Shown in pieces: positions 10,900 through 21,262 of a stretch of 64,000 nt of DNA; the first letter of the stretch is position 1; the number at the start of each line of letters is the position of its first letter. The DNA is from Neoceratodus forsteri (taxonomy: Eukaryota > Chordata > Ceratodontiformes > Ceratodontidae), in contig CM028131.1 of assembly GCA_016271365.2 (NCBI GenBank), positions 166,536,501 through 166,600,500 of the forward strand, written 5' to 3'. The notes beneath the pieces are model-generated. The model worked only from the letters and a program-made list of their open reading frames with translations. It was not told where the DNA came from and ran no database searches. A program made the translations under genes and the position numbers.

Positions 10900-11330
10900 A
10901 CTATGGCCTCATCATTTATGGTTCGGACACCTCTACTGCCATCAGACATATTTCCACCTCACTCAACAAAGCATGTCGTCTTATTACTGGAACCTAACCC
11001 ACACCTGTGACCTCTACGCTCAATCTGGCTGGCTGCAACTCTCCAATCACATAAAATACCAAACCTGCACCATGGCTAAGAAGATCACTATGGGCCTGGA
11101 ACCCACTGGGGTCCTATCTCTCCTCAGCCCTAGCAGTAACCCTCATCACACAAGAGGCTCAGAATCTCATTGCTTCTTGGTCCCATTCTGTAGAACCTCC
11201 TTGGGTCAGCACTCATTTGCCTATCGAGCACCTTGTTGTTGGAATAGCCTTAACACTGAAATCTCCGCTCCCACTCTTGGTCAATTCAAATCAAAGCTCC
11301 ATCTCCACCTCTCTGCCTCCAGCACCTGAG
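10900..11330 (+). pseudogene. LINE A ORF2 C-terminal domain
   Basis: In broken frames there are blocks resembling IRHISTSLNKACRLITG (near 10940), THTCDLYAQSGWLQLSNHIK (10990-11060) and RTSLGQHSFAYRAPCCWNSL (near 11190) ending NTEISAPTLGQFKSKLHLH. The same order occurs on the minus strand at 60112-60646, which confirms the family assignment. A CT-rich 3' untranslated region follows to 11640. Confidence 0.7.
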
Positions 11331-11644
11331 ACTGTCATACCTAGCTGGACCCCCTCAGCCCATCCAGCAGCCCAATCCATGGTGTTCCCCCCTTGCACCT
11401 CCCCCTTCCTTCCTCTCCCCCTCCACCATTTTCATCCCCCCACACACTCAACCTTTCTCCCCACTACTCCTCACGCACCATTGCTCTACTTGACAACTGC
11501 CTCTGGCAGGCTATTCTTGTTTGTAATATTATACATCTGTATTTAACTCTGTTAAATCTGCACTAAACCTGCAATCACTTTTATTTTCTTATTGCATTTT
11601 GTTCCACTGTGTGTACCTCTGTATTATCTTGTCCATGACATGGA

Positions 11645-11674
11645 ACCTTTGTAAAAGAGTCTTGGCTCAAAGGT
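11645..11674 (+). other. LINE A 3'-terminal stem-loop
   Basis: ACCTTTG at 11645 and CAAAGGT at 11668 form an outer stem. Inside is GAGTC-TT-GGCTC, an inner stem with one G-U pair, separated from the outer stem by a 5-nt bulge. Equivalent hairpins occur in the 3' ends at 41864-41895 and 59518-59549 with compensatory changes. In LINEs with a stringent 3' end such a hairpin is the template recognition site for the reverse transcriptase; that role here is inferred. Confidence 0.55.
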
Positions 11675-11707
11675 ATTTGTAATCCTAGACTTAAATAAAA
11701 AAAAAAT

Positions 11708-13860
11708 ACCACCAACACCTCAGTTTTGTCCGAGTTCAACTGCAACTAGCTGGCACCCATCCAGTCCTGGATCTCACAGAGACAGTTAAAAGACCAAGAG
11801 GGCATCACCCTGCTCGGGCACAAAAGACATGTATAGCTAAGTATCATCTGCATAGCAGTGAAAAATTCAGACCATACCACCTAATAATGTCTCCCAACGA
11901 CAGCATATACACTGTGAAAAACATGGGTGACAAAATGGAGCCCTGCTGTACCCGACAGGATAGGGAGAGAGGGACTGAGGAATAAATCCCCAAAACAGCT
12001 CTCTGAGCCCTACCCTCAAGGAAAGATTGAAACCAATTGTGGACTGTACCAGACAGTCCACAGATCAGCTACAGGAACTCCAACAGCACACCATGGTCCA
12101 CAATGTCAAACACTGCAAAGTGATCAAGGAGGACCAAGATCGAATGAGTCCTCTGATCTCTTGCTATTAGGAGATCATTTAGTACCCAAACAAGTACCAT
12201 CTCAGTACTATGTCTTCCTAAATCCAGACTGGAGAGGGTCATAGATATTATGGGTGGTTAAATGATCCTCCAGCTGCAACACAACCACCTTCTCAATAAC
12301 CTTACCCACAAAGGGCAGGTTAGAGACAGGTCTGAAGTTAGTCAGACAGTCCAGGTCAAGGGAGGATTTTTTTGTGGAGTGGTTGTACAACCACCTCCTT
12401 CAGGGGGCATGGAAACATCCCCCTCTCCAATGACCTCCAGACTATCTCAGCTAGGACCGGACCGATTTCCTCAATACACTCCACAAGGAGGCGTGTTGGG
12501 CCTGGGTCCAAACTACAGCAGGTTTGTCACAAAGCCTAGATAATCCTCACAAAGTCAGTGATCACCAGCCAACTGAAGTCAGACCAGGTAAACTGGGTGC
12601 TCGTAACCTCCTGCCGACCTCCACAACACACAGTAGATGGGGCTGGACAGATTCCAGAACTGATGGTGGCAGCCTTATCTGAAAAAGAGAGCAAACTCAT
12701 CACACTTATCTTGTGAAAATGCTCCTCTGTGCTGAAGACAGGTTGGATTGCACAATCTGTCGACAGTCTGGAAGAGCTGAGCTGGTTGATTTCGCGCAGC
12801 AGCACTCTCCTTGGACAGAAATTCTGCCTTCTGGTGGGTGATTGCTGATTGATAGATCTTATAATGACCCATCAATCTAAGTTTGTTCTCAACCAGACCA
12901 GTTTTTGGCCAGCACCTCTCCAACCTTCGCCCCACTCTCCTCGACTCCTTCAAGATCCCATCAAACCACAGAGTTCTTGGGGGAAGAGTGAGGGGGAAAA
13001 CACAGACAGGAACTATGGAATCCAGGGCCACTGTCACCACCTTATAATAGGTGAGCACCAGATCCCTTGGATCTATATATTCACTTGGCATAAACGATAG
13101 GTCAAGTACCGCCATTAGACCATCTGTGGTCACACTCCTTAAAGGGTGGCACTGGACCATCTCCATAGGGGCAGGCCTATTAGAAGGAGCCTCAAAACTA
13201 AACCCTATGGTGTGATGGTCTGACCATCCAACTGGTTCCACCACTAGTTCAGAGATCTCCATCCCCAGAAGGAACACCAGACCAAGTGAGTGACCATGAT
13301 TGTGGGTCGTGGAGGAAATTACCTGTGTAAGGCCCAATGAAGTCATCAGTTGGAGGAAGTCTTGACCAAATTGCAAGAGTTCATTGCCGACCCTGGCATT
13401 GAAATCCCCCAGAATAAACCATCTGGGAGACTCCAGCACCATGTCTACAATGAAACCGTGACTTCCTGCAGGAACTATTTCCCATCACTGGGTGGATGGT
13501 AAATGAGAAGTATCCTGCATCCTACACCCACACCCATGATACACTCAAAGGATCTGGTTGCCCCCACTGGAACATGCTCAAGGTCCAGTTCTGATTTAAA
13601 ACAAATGGCTACACCCCCGCCTCTATGATCCACCCTCAGGCGGTGTTATCACCGAGTACCCAGCTGGAACAGCTGATGCCAAAACTGGACCAGCATTTTT
13701 GCCCAGCCAGGTTTCAGTGACGCAAGCCAGGTCAGATGTACTAACAAGATCTGCTATCATGGTGGTCTTATTTTTTATAGACCTGGCATTGCACAACACC
13801 ACCCAAGTAGGATGAGCAGCTGAGGAAGACTGCACTACTTACCTACATAATGGAGATCCC
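11708..13860 (-). pseudogene. 5' part of L2-like LINE B: endonuclease and reverse transcriptase
   Basis: Minus strand, 5' to 3': TWVVLCNARSIKNKTTMIAD and LACVTETWLGKN (13835-13623, endonuclease N-terminus), then WFILGDFNARVGNELLQFG, GHSLGLVFLLG and EPVGWSDHHTIGFSFE (13442 onward; GDFN and SDH motifs present). A linker with QLFQTVDRLCNPT and KCDEFALFF follows, then reverse transcriptase NFRPVSNLPFVGKVIEKVV and PLQSGFRKT (12390-12208). Palm sequence in decayed frames ends with QLNSDKTEVLVV at 11708. It continues at 2156 on the other side of LINE A. Frameshifts and stops make it inactive. Confidence 0.85.
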
Positions 13861-13978
13861 TTGGATATTGGAACCAGGTAGGGAAGACCCTGGTTCTGGT
13901 CCCATTTCACCCCGGGTGTCTCCTTATCCTCAGTACCCTAATCCACTCACTCATCTCCACTCCCCCAACAGGACCAGT

Positions 13979-14473
13979 AGTATGGGGTCATAATGTTGCA
14001 AGACATTCTGTCACAGCAATATACTGCACTGCTAATACAGTGTGATATATTGCAAGTGGCATATGTCTTTCTTTTGTGGAGGCTCGGCCCCCCACAGCCC
14101 CCATTATGGAGTACTGCACCCGCCCGAACCCCTCCCAACTAAAATAACCAACTCCGGGTTGGGGGAGTTAACACATAATATAACACGAAGTGTGAAAATA
14201 AAAATTCCTTGCGTTTGGGACGGGGTGAAACGGTTCTACACGCGCCGCCTCCTCCTTGCTGCCTGTGGTCACATCCCATTGAGCCATGGCAGCTGCTCAC
14301 CAGCCCCACCTCCCAGCACAGGTCTCATCCCCTACCTGGAAAGAGTGAGAGGGTGCACTATTGTGTATACATCCTTTTGCGGTTTTGCACCTTCTTGCTG
14401 TACATTACCACGCTGTTCCTGTTGCGCAGTTTTAGTGTACGCTATTAAGTGTACAAGATACTAACCCAGTAGG
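13979..14473. mobile_element. Short inverted-repeat element, copy 1 (inserted in LINE B)
   Basis: This 495-bp sequence is a diverged duplicate of 46287-46769. Its left end GGGGTCATAATG and the complement of its right end, GGGTTAGTATC, form short imperfect terminal inverted repeats. It contains the inverted repeat GAGGGTGCA...TGCACC also seen in copy 2. AGGACCAGT at 13970-13978 and 14474-14482 is a 9-bp direct repeat that may be the target duplication. There is no transposase, so it is nonautonomous. Superfamily is unknown; 8-9 bp duplications fit hAT or Mutator-like elements. Confidence 0.65.
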
Positions 14474-15240
14474 AGGACCAGTTCCCCACTTCTTCCTCCT
14501 CCTGGATATCCCCAAGGCATGACACTGCCTATATACCTCAGCTGAAAATGTGGGACAGTTAAAAGGGTGGATGTCCCTGAGCCTGGTGGAAGAGTAGTGC
14601 CTGACCATCTGTTCCCTATACCAACATATCTTTAGCTAACAATAACAAACCACAAGCAGCAAATACACGACACACACACACTCTCAATCATACACCATCC
14701 AAATACCTAAAATTAAAACCGCTATTCCCACCAACCATCAGTAACAACAGCCCTCCCCAAATAAACCCCAAAATTTACAACACAAAACTAAATAAACCAC
14801 ATTAATAAAACAAAAAATGTAAAGTGAAGTACAGTCTTACGGCAGCATGTCAGTTTTCCACAGGTCAAATGGAAGTCACTAGTTTTCTTTAACAGTCTTT
14901 ATGGAGGTCCATCAGTGCTGTCACCTCTTCAAGCTACTGAAACCAATATATGCCCAAAACTAAAGCTCAGCACTTACCACAAACTTCAGTGAAGAGCAAA
15001 AGAATTATTTGAAAAGCAAATCATATTTATAGACACTCTCACTGCCTAAAGATATGCAATAAGCCAAGCCCAAAAGAGAAATCCTGACCAGCAGGAGATA
15101 AAGAAACAGAGTCCTTCCAGTGGATCACGGTCTGAGCTAATAGTGCCTTCTCTTCTTCTTTCTGGTGTCTTTTATTCCAGTGATTTCCAATAATAGCCCA
15201 CTGCGCTATGTAACCTTTCACAGAAAGAACCACCTCCACA
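14474..15240 (-). other. Probable 5' leader of LINE B and flanking sequence
   Basis: After copy 1 of the short element, sequence continues from AGGACCAGT with no clear coding motif. It includes an A/C-rich tract (14640-14830). Because the short element inserted with a duplication into sequence continuous with 13861-13978, at least the first part is LINE B leader. Where LINE B begins is not visible; short minus-strand frames here have no recognisable motif. Confidence 0.35.
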
Positions 15241-15490
15241 GCTACCGTTGATCCTTACACAGGCCACAGGCAGGACTTACTGGCTAGGAGGCAAGGAGGG
15301 GTTCTTCCAAATACCTGCATCAGAAGGCAGCCACCCTTCCCAAATGAACCCACAACTATGCCCTAGGACCAGAGTCCTAGTATACTGGAAGCCAGGAATA
15401 CTGGAAGCACAGCAAGCACACTATATTGCCATTTCTGAGGTTCTAATAAGGACATGGAAAAGTTTGTTTTAAGAACATTATAGTACAGGA

Positions 15491-15705
15491 CTTTTTTTTT
15501 TTGTATTCATTTGGTAACCGGGTAGGCCAACTAGGCACAAGTGCCTGTTTACAGTGTGCCAGTGAACACTGGGGAGGTTAAGTGACTTGCACAGAGTCAC
15601 ACAGTATGCAAGTGGAGGTTATGGGATTCAAGCCCAGGTCTGCTGGATGTACCAAGCTCATTCACAGCTTGTTAATCTAGCCTCTAGACTATGCTGCCAG
15701 CCTGT
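15491..15705 (-). mobile_element. CORE-SINE (MIR-type), minus orientation
   Basis: It begins with a T-run (15491-15501), the complement of the A-tail. It then has GTTAAGTGACTTGCACAGAG (core), ACACAGTATGCAAGTGGAGG and GGGATTCAAGCCCAGGTC (B-box side), and ends in CTAGACTATGCTGCC. The order matches the SINE at 2546-2732. The 3' region between the tail and the core differs from that copy, so it may be a different subfamily. Confidence 0.75.
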
Positions 15706-15830
15706 GAGTACATACATTACAAAACCATGTTTAAAGCCAGTTATGATGCAGTGGTGAACCAAGGGGATGGATGAACACTTATAAAATCAGTAAGAAAAAT
15801 TCAGCCTTCTGATTAGCTGAGAAGCATTCC

Positions 15831-15866
15831 AACCCATGTAATTATTAATACATAATTACATGGGTT
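15831..15866. repeat. Perfect 15-bp palindrome with 6-nt loop
   Basis: AACCCATGTAATTAT (15831-15845) and ATAATTACATGGGTT (15852-15866) are exact complements around TAATAC. The flanking 15700-15990 sequence shows no coding motif. It could be a cruciform-forming site or the end of an unrecognised inverted-repeat element. Confidence 0.85.
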
Positions 15867-17615
15867 GTAGTACCAGCCCGAGAGCCAGCCAACTCACAAT
15901 TTCTCTGAAAATATATTTATTCACCCCTCCAGTCACAAATCAAATGGCAGCCATTTCACCCCTGAAAAAAGTCCTTCGGGATCCAGTGGGCCTACCCAGT
16001 TAACAAAATTGAAATAAATAAAATAAATAAATAAAGCTTTATAACTGCAAAAAAAAAACAAACACTAGGACATTCAAAAAGGAAAAAAGTGTTCTATCTG
16101 TGTTACAGTTATATTGTGCAGCTCCCTGCTGAGTTTTTGCTGCAGTCATCACTTCCCAGAAACTGTTGACTTCTACGACACACTGCACAAAACGTGTTAA
16201 TAATGAAATAAAACAAGAAACAACACAGTGTGCTATGTAGGAACATTTTATAAGTGCAATAAAACACTCCACTGATATGTGATTACGATCAATAATTGCA
16301 CATCTCTTTCATGTTTTTAGACACTTGATGCCAAATCTTTGAGTGGCATGTGATTTTTGTCCCCTAATCACACTCCCTGTTGTGCATTATTGCATGTACA
16401 GTATAATATAACTCTGTGCAGAATTGTTGAAGGAGAGTGGAGTATTTTCTTTTGAAAGTCAGGGGCTCAGTGGAGTAGATGTCAATACTGATGTATAGCG
16501 ATGCAAAGTATCGGGTTCCCTTAAGTCAATCAGTATTTTGAGAGAAGATTCAAGGGTAGCCAAGGCCATTCCATTGCACCTGCATGTCTTCTTGCAATTT
16601 GAGTGTTTAAGTGAGATCACTACTGGAGCCCATAGGCTAAAGGGCTTGTGGAGGCATATATATGAACAGCACTTTTTCTCAACTATGCCACCAGCTGACT
16701 CTAAAAACCCTGCAGATAACAATGTATATTTTTATTATTATAAAAACAGTGACACCAAGTAGAACTAAGCATTTCAACTAACTGTAACTGAGGAAATTAT
16801 GACATTAATATCAGGATATTTTTTATTCACGAGGGAACCTGTTGCTGTACACCACTGTAGTGAGCATATTATAAATGTCATGCTGACCCCCCTAAACACA
16901 ATACAGTGAAATCACTCTGGCCAAAGGGGAGCTATTTCATCATGCCTCACCCTTCTCACATGTGAATTTGGATTAAACTGTTGTACTTCACAGCCCACAG
17001 ACTCAGCCCACTTTGAGAAACAATGCACCTTGCTAATAATGTGTAGATGGAATGGAATGATATGGTTGGGAGGTGTTAGAGCTTTGCACACTGAGTAGGG
17101 TCATAAGCAATTTAGGTAGCACTATTATAGGTCAGCACTGCAGCACTAATGGGTTTATACCTCTAAACTGCTGAGCTGCTCAGAGGGAAGATCCCTGTGT
17201 GGTGCTTTGTGACTGTAGGCACAGCTGTGATTTGCAATCCCATATAGGTTGTTCTTTGCACTGCTCTCACAGTGGGTATGTTATACACCTGACAGTGCTT
17301 GGAACCCTGTTTTCATGCCTTTTCCAACATGCCTTCTCTGGTCTCACATGCAGATTTATTCATGCTAACAGACCTCTGTGGCTGCATTTTTTGCAACTTT
17401 AACTATGGGCCTTACCTATTAATATAGGATAACTCAGCTGAGATTTAACATCTAGTTTTCAGTGTGGCCTTGTTTCTACCCAGTTCTAAGGCTAAGTGTG
17501 GGCGTGAACCAGAAGGGACGCATTCTTATGGACTAAAGATCTCTCTAATTTCAGGTGTACTTCAAAGATCCTTTTGATCTGCATTCTTGTTGAGCAGGCT
17601 TTCCAAACCACGTGT
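15867..17615. other. Unassigned sequence, no gene seen
   Basis: There is no recognisable coding motif. An AAATAAATAAATAAAG simple stretch lies at about 16015-16035 and a short A-run near 16048. Short open frames at 16459-16762 on both strands overlap and lack family motifs. No terminal repeats were found. Confidence 0.4.
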
Positions 17616-17617
17616 TT

Positions 17618-17863
17618 AGAACATTTTCACAGAAAAGGTGGTGGATGTATTTAATAGTCTCCCAGCTGAGGTGGTGGTGGCAAATTTGGTAGGGGAATTA
17701 AAAACTGCATGGGATTTGCACATGGGTACCCTAGTGATAGGTAGGAGAACAAATCCAGAGATCAAGTATGGTCTTTGGTTTTTGCAGCAGGTATGGGGAA
17801 TGGGTAGACTAGGTGGGTCTGGTGGGTCTTATCTGCTGTCAAATTCTATGTATCTATGCAGGA
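17618..17863 (+). mobile_element. CR1 3' fragment, plus orientation
   Basis: The frame at 17620-17760 reads FTEKVVDVFNSLPAEVV and LVGELKTAWDLHMGT, matching the CR1 C-terminus seen at 5472 and 45335 (FTERVVDAWNSLPEEVV). It ends with GGTCTTATCTGCTGTCAAAT and TTCTATGTATCTATG, the CR1 period-8 tail. It is a short 5'-truncated copy with no functional domain. Confidence 0.85.
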
Positions 17864-17986
17864 AAACATGCTGGAAAAAGACCATCCTGTAGGTCCGTGT
17901 TACTCACTTGCCAACTAGCATGCTGCAGCCTTTAAGCTGCAAAGAAGGAGGGCACTGCTGTTAGCAATGCAGTGCTGCCATTCAAG

Positions 17987-19083
17987 TAGAGATGGGCCAA
18001 ACTGGAAAATTTCACCCAGCGAAATATTTCAAGTAATTAGCACACTGCGAAATATTTGCTCATATAAAATGTACACTCGCCCAAGCTGGCAAAATTTTGC
18101 ACTCATGGATGAAATTTCACTGCCATTGTGAAATGTTGCCACCTGTGTGAGAGTAATTTTGCCTCCCACAGCAAAATGTGTGTAAAGTTCTCCCTGGTGT
18201 TGAGTGGTTCCCTCCCAGCCGTCACTGTCTGTAAACATTAAATAAGCACCTTCCCAACCCCCCCCCCATAGTTACCCTGCCACCTCCGTTTGTTCAAAAA
18301 AAAAAAATCACCCTTCACTCCCTGGTGTCCAGTGAACCCCCCACCCCATCAGTAGATAGCAGCACCCACCCAGCCACCCCATATTCCTATCGGCCACCGG
18401 CCTAGCCCTCCACTCACCTCCACGGCCAGCAGCCCAACTGAGCACCACTGAGCACATGAATGAATGAATGAATGAATGAATGAGTGCTGTATGTACTCAT
18501 TCATTCCAGCACTCAGTGACACTCAGTGCTATCCATGGTACATGCTAGCCATTGACAGTTCAAGGAATCCACCAGGTTTGGCACAATAGTCTTGGGCTGA
18601 GGTTTTTAACTGCTCTGTTGCAGGGCTACGTTCCTACTGTTTTTTTCTAAAACAAACGGAGGCGGCAGCCAGGGTAACTTGGGGGGGTGCTTATTTAATG
18701 TTTACAGGCAGTAAAAGCAAGGGGGGACCACTAGACACCAGGTGTGGAGGGTGAAATATTATTTTTTTTTTTTTAACAAACGGAGGTGGCAAAGTAACTT
18801 GGGAGGGAATGCTTATTTAATGTTTATGACCAGTGACGGCCGGGGTGGGGAAGACTACTACACACCAGGGAGTGGAGGGTGATTTTTTTTCTTTTAATAA
18901 AACAAATGGGTGGGTGCAGGTAAACTTCTGTGTGGGGGGGGTTCAATTTACTGTCTTGTGGCCAGTGGCAATGGGCAAAATTGCAGGTGAAATGTTGCTG
19001 CAATTTCACAAAACATTTCACCTGGCGAAATTGCCAATTTTGCAGAAATTTCACTGGCAAAATTTTATTTCACTTCATGTCTA
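17987..19083. mobile_element. Nonautonomous hAT-type transposon with a foldback interior
   Basis: A perfect 8-bp duplication CATTCAAG flanks the element (17979-17986 and 19084-19091). The termini are TAGAGATGGGCC and, complemented from the right, TAGACATGAAG. Eight-bp duplications with TAG-type ends are the hallmark of hAT elements. The interior has no transposase. It carries ~125-bp units (AACAAACGGAGG...CTTATTTAATG...GGGTGA) starting at 18651, 18775 and about 18901 on the right and inverted on the left (about 18190-18340). The two halves can therefore pair around the centre at 18350-18650. A (TGAA)n run lies at the centre. Confidence 0.85.
18457..18484. repeat. (TGAA)n microsatellite
   Basis: About seven copies of TGAA lie near the middle of the hAT element. 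They are followed by GAGTGCTG...CAGCACTC, which pairs across CTCATTCATTC, so the run sits at the tip of the foldback. Confidence 0.9.
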
Positions 19084-19091
19084 CATTCAAG

Positions 19092-19749
19092 TAATGTGGG
19101 CATTAGCATAAACAAATGAGGAAGAAGAATGAGCATATGCTGGACTCCAATTGGCAAGGCTTATATAAAAAGTCTATCCACTTTGGTGCGGTGTGAAAAT
19201 TCTTCAATCTACCCAGCAAAATCAGCAGAACATGTGGAAACAGAACAAATAAGAGTGAGGACAACTTTTTTAGATTGTAGCTGCAATATTAAATATTATG
19301 TAACACACCTGTAACAACTGGTAAATGAAAAGTACTAGTAGTAAAAGTTATGGACATTGGCACCATGGAGAGGAAAGGAAAGCAGCCGGAAGCAGAAACC
19401 TGTGGGAACCTGAGATCATGTGGTCTACAATTTCTTCCTGGATATACTTAAGAAGTAATACACAAGAAGGTGTGCAATATCATGAGATATTGTCCTGCCT
19501 CAGATATGTTGTGGGGCACAAGGCCATAGGCCAAGTGACTTCAACCACCTGGGAAGGGATGGTATCCCATGATGATATTGTATATCTTGAAGTGTATTAC
19601 AGTGATTATGAAATGGATCCATTTTGATTTTGTTCACTGATGGCATAACCTACTTTCAGACCTTGATTATGTACTGAGATATCATCCCAGCTGAATGGGG
19701 TCTCAGCCAACCACAGTTGAGCATTTTGAACATCCATTTCATAGTACTA
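19092..19749. other. Unassigned sequence with a TATA-like site
   Basis: No gene was recognised. At 19146-19170 a CCAATTGG is closely followed by TTATATAAAA; the spacing is shorter than usual for a CCAAT/TATA pair, so it is only suggestive. A 100-codon open frame at 19325-19627 has no family motif. Confidence 0.35.
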
Positions 19750-20490
19750 GCAGTACTCTTTATTTTATTTGGCACTCTTCTCCAGAGGCTTAGTGCACCA
19801 TTAGAGATTAATACAATAGGGCATTACACACAAATTAAACAATCAATAAATAAACTTCATAAATAACTACAGGTCTAATAAATGCATAAATCATAAAACC
19901 TGTCTTGGATTAATTAATAAATAAATAACAGCTTTGGGGTGATGGCGAGCAGGGAAATCAGCTCCCAACTGCAAGTGCAAATAAATATATTTTAAGACCC
20001 TTCTTTAAGGCTTACATTGAGGGGGCCTCCCTCAGGGCTGTCATGAGACTTCCAAAGATCCAGGCCTGCCACGTCAGAGACCTGGTCCCCTGAGGTTAAT
20101 AGCCTTACCCTGGACACTATTAGGAGGCTCTCATCAGTGGATTGGAGAGGGCACTAGGGTACATAAGGAGTCAGGAGTTAAATCAGTTATCCAGGGGCCA
20201 GTCAGTGCAGGGCTTTATACATAAGCAAGACCCCTTTAAAGGCGATATGACACTTAACCAGCAGCAAGTGCAGATAACACAGCACCAGGGAGACATGACA
20301 CATCCTCAGCAGGCCTGTTAGTAACCTAGCAGCTGCATTCTTCATCAGCTGTAGGTGCTATAGTGTACCTTCATTCACCCCAAAGTAAAGAGTACTGCAG
20401 TAATTAAGCCTACAAGTCACAAGCATCTGTACCAGTGTGGCCAGATCACCGGGGGAGGGGGGGTAAATGGTCTAATGTGGTTGACATTAC

Positions 20491-20558
20491 ATAGAAACAT
20501 AGAATTTGTTGGCAGATAAGGGCCTCCAGGCCCATGCAGTCTGCCACCCCTCATATGA
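20491..20558 (-). mobile_element. CR1 3' terminal scrap
   Basis: ACATAGAAACATAGAATTTG is followed by TTGGCAGATAAGGGCC and CAGTCTGCCACCCCTC, the conserved last 65 bp of CR1 in minus orientation. It lies within LINE B2, where about 200 bp of host sequence present in LINE B appears to be missing, so the insertion may have come with a deletion. Confidence 0.8.
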
Positions 20559-21167
20559 CCAGCTCCATCACCAGTACTTCAGCTTTATCCAGGTTAATTC
20601 TCAACCAGCTTATTGATATCCTGTCTTGGATCTCAGTCAGGCACTTACAGTATTCATCCCATCAACTGCACTCGGTGTTCTGGGTGCAAAAGATATATAA
20701 AGGTGGATATCATCTGTATAGCAATGAAACCCAAGTCCATATCATATAATGATCTTACTCAGGGGTAGCATGTGCATGGCAAACAACATGGGCAGAGGTC
20801 TGAGCCCTGGGGTACGACACAGTACAGAACCACCAGGTATAAGGAGAACCTTCATGCCACAACTTTCTACATCCTGCCTCTGAGATAGGACTCAAACCAG
20901 CAGATGACTTTGCCAGTGAGTCCCATATATTCCATAAGTCAGTCCAACAAGAACCCATGGTCCATTGAGTCAGCTGCTGAGGAGAGATCAAGGAGAATGA
21001 GAATTGTCTGCTCTCCTCTATTTCTCACCCTGAGTAACTCATTGTACACCCTAACTAATGTAGTTTCTGTGCTGTGCCTAGACCTAAAACCGGACTAAAA
21101 AGACTCATAGATGTCAGAGGCAGTGAGGTGTGCCTCAAGCTGCAGCACCACTACCTTCTCAATAATC

Positions 21168-21182
21168 ATGCTCAAAAAGATC
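21168..21182. repeat. Left target-site duplication of the L1/Tx1-like element
   Basis: ATGCTCAAAAAGATC is repeated without mismatch at 27978-27992, immediately after the element's A-rich 3' end. This fixes both boundaries. Confidence 0.95.
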
Positions 21183-21262
21183 GGGGGGTCACGTGATGGC
21201 ATCCAGCTAGGCTGCAGCTGAGATTCTGAGCTCTCCCCTCTAGCCGCCTTTCCTAGCTGTTT

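Larger units (their letters stand above)
2157..11707 (+). mobile_element. LINE A, jockey-supergroup non-LTR retrotransposon, interrupted by other elements
   Basis: This plus-strand LINE lies inside LINE B. In order it has a CT-rich 5' leader with CCAAT-like boxes, an endonuclease region (3130-4157), a reverse transcriptase region (9463-10840), a C-terminal domain (10900-11330) and a 3' end with a stem-loop and oligo-A (11645-11707). A SINE (2546-2732) and the L1-like element C with its CR1 passenger (4158-9441) were inserted later. Without them the LINE is about 4 kb, close to full length for CR1/L2/Rex-type elements. The 9-bp duplication ACCACCAAC marks both ends. Stops, frameshifts and a YADN instead of YADD at the catalytic site show it is inactive. 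Sequences with the same 3' end occur at 41830 and 59480. Confidence 0.85.
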
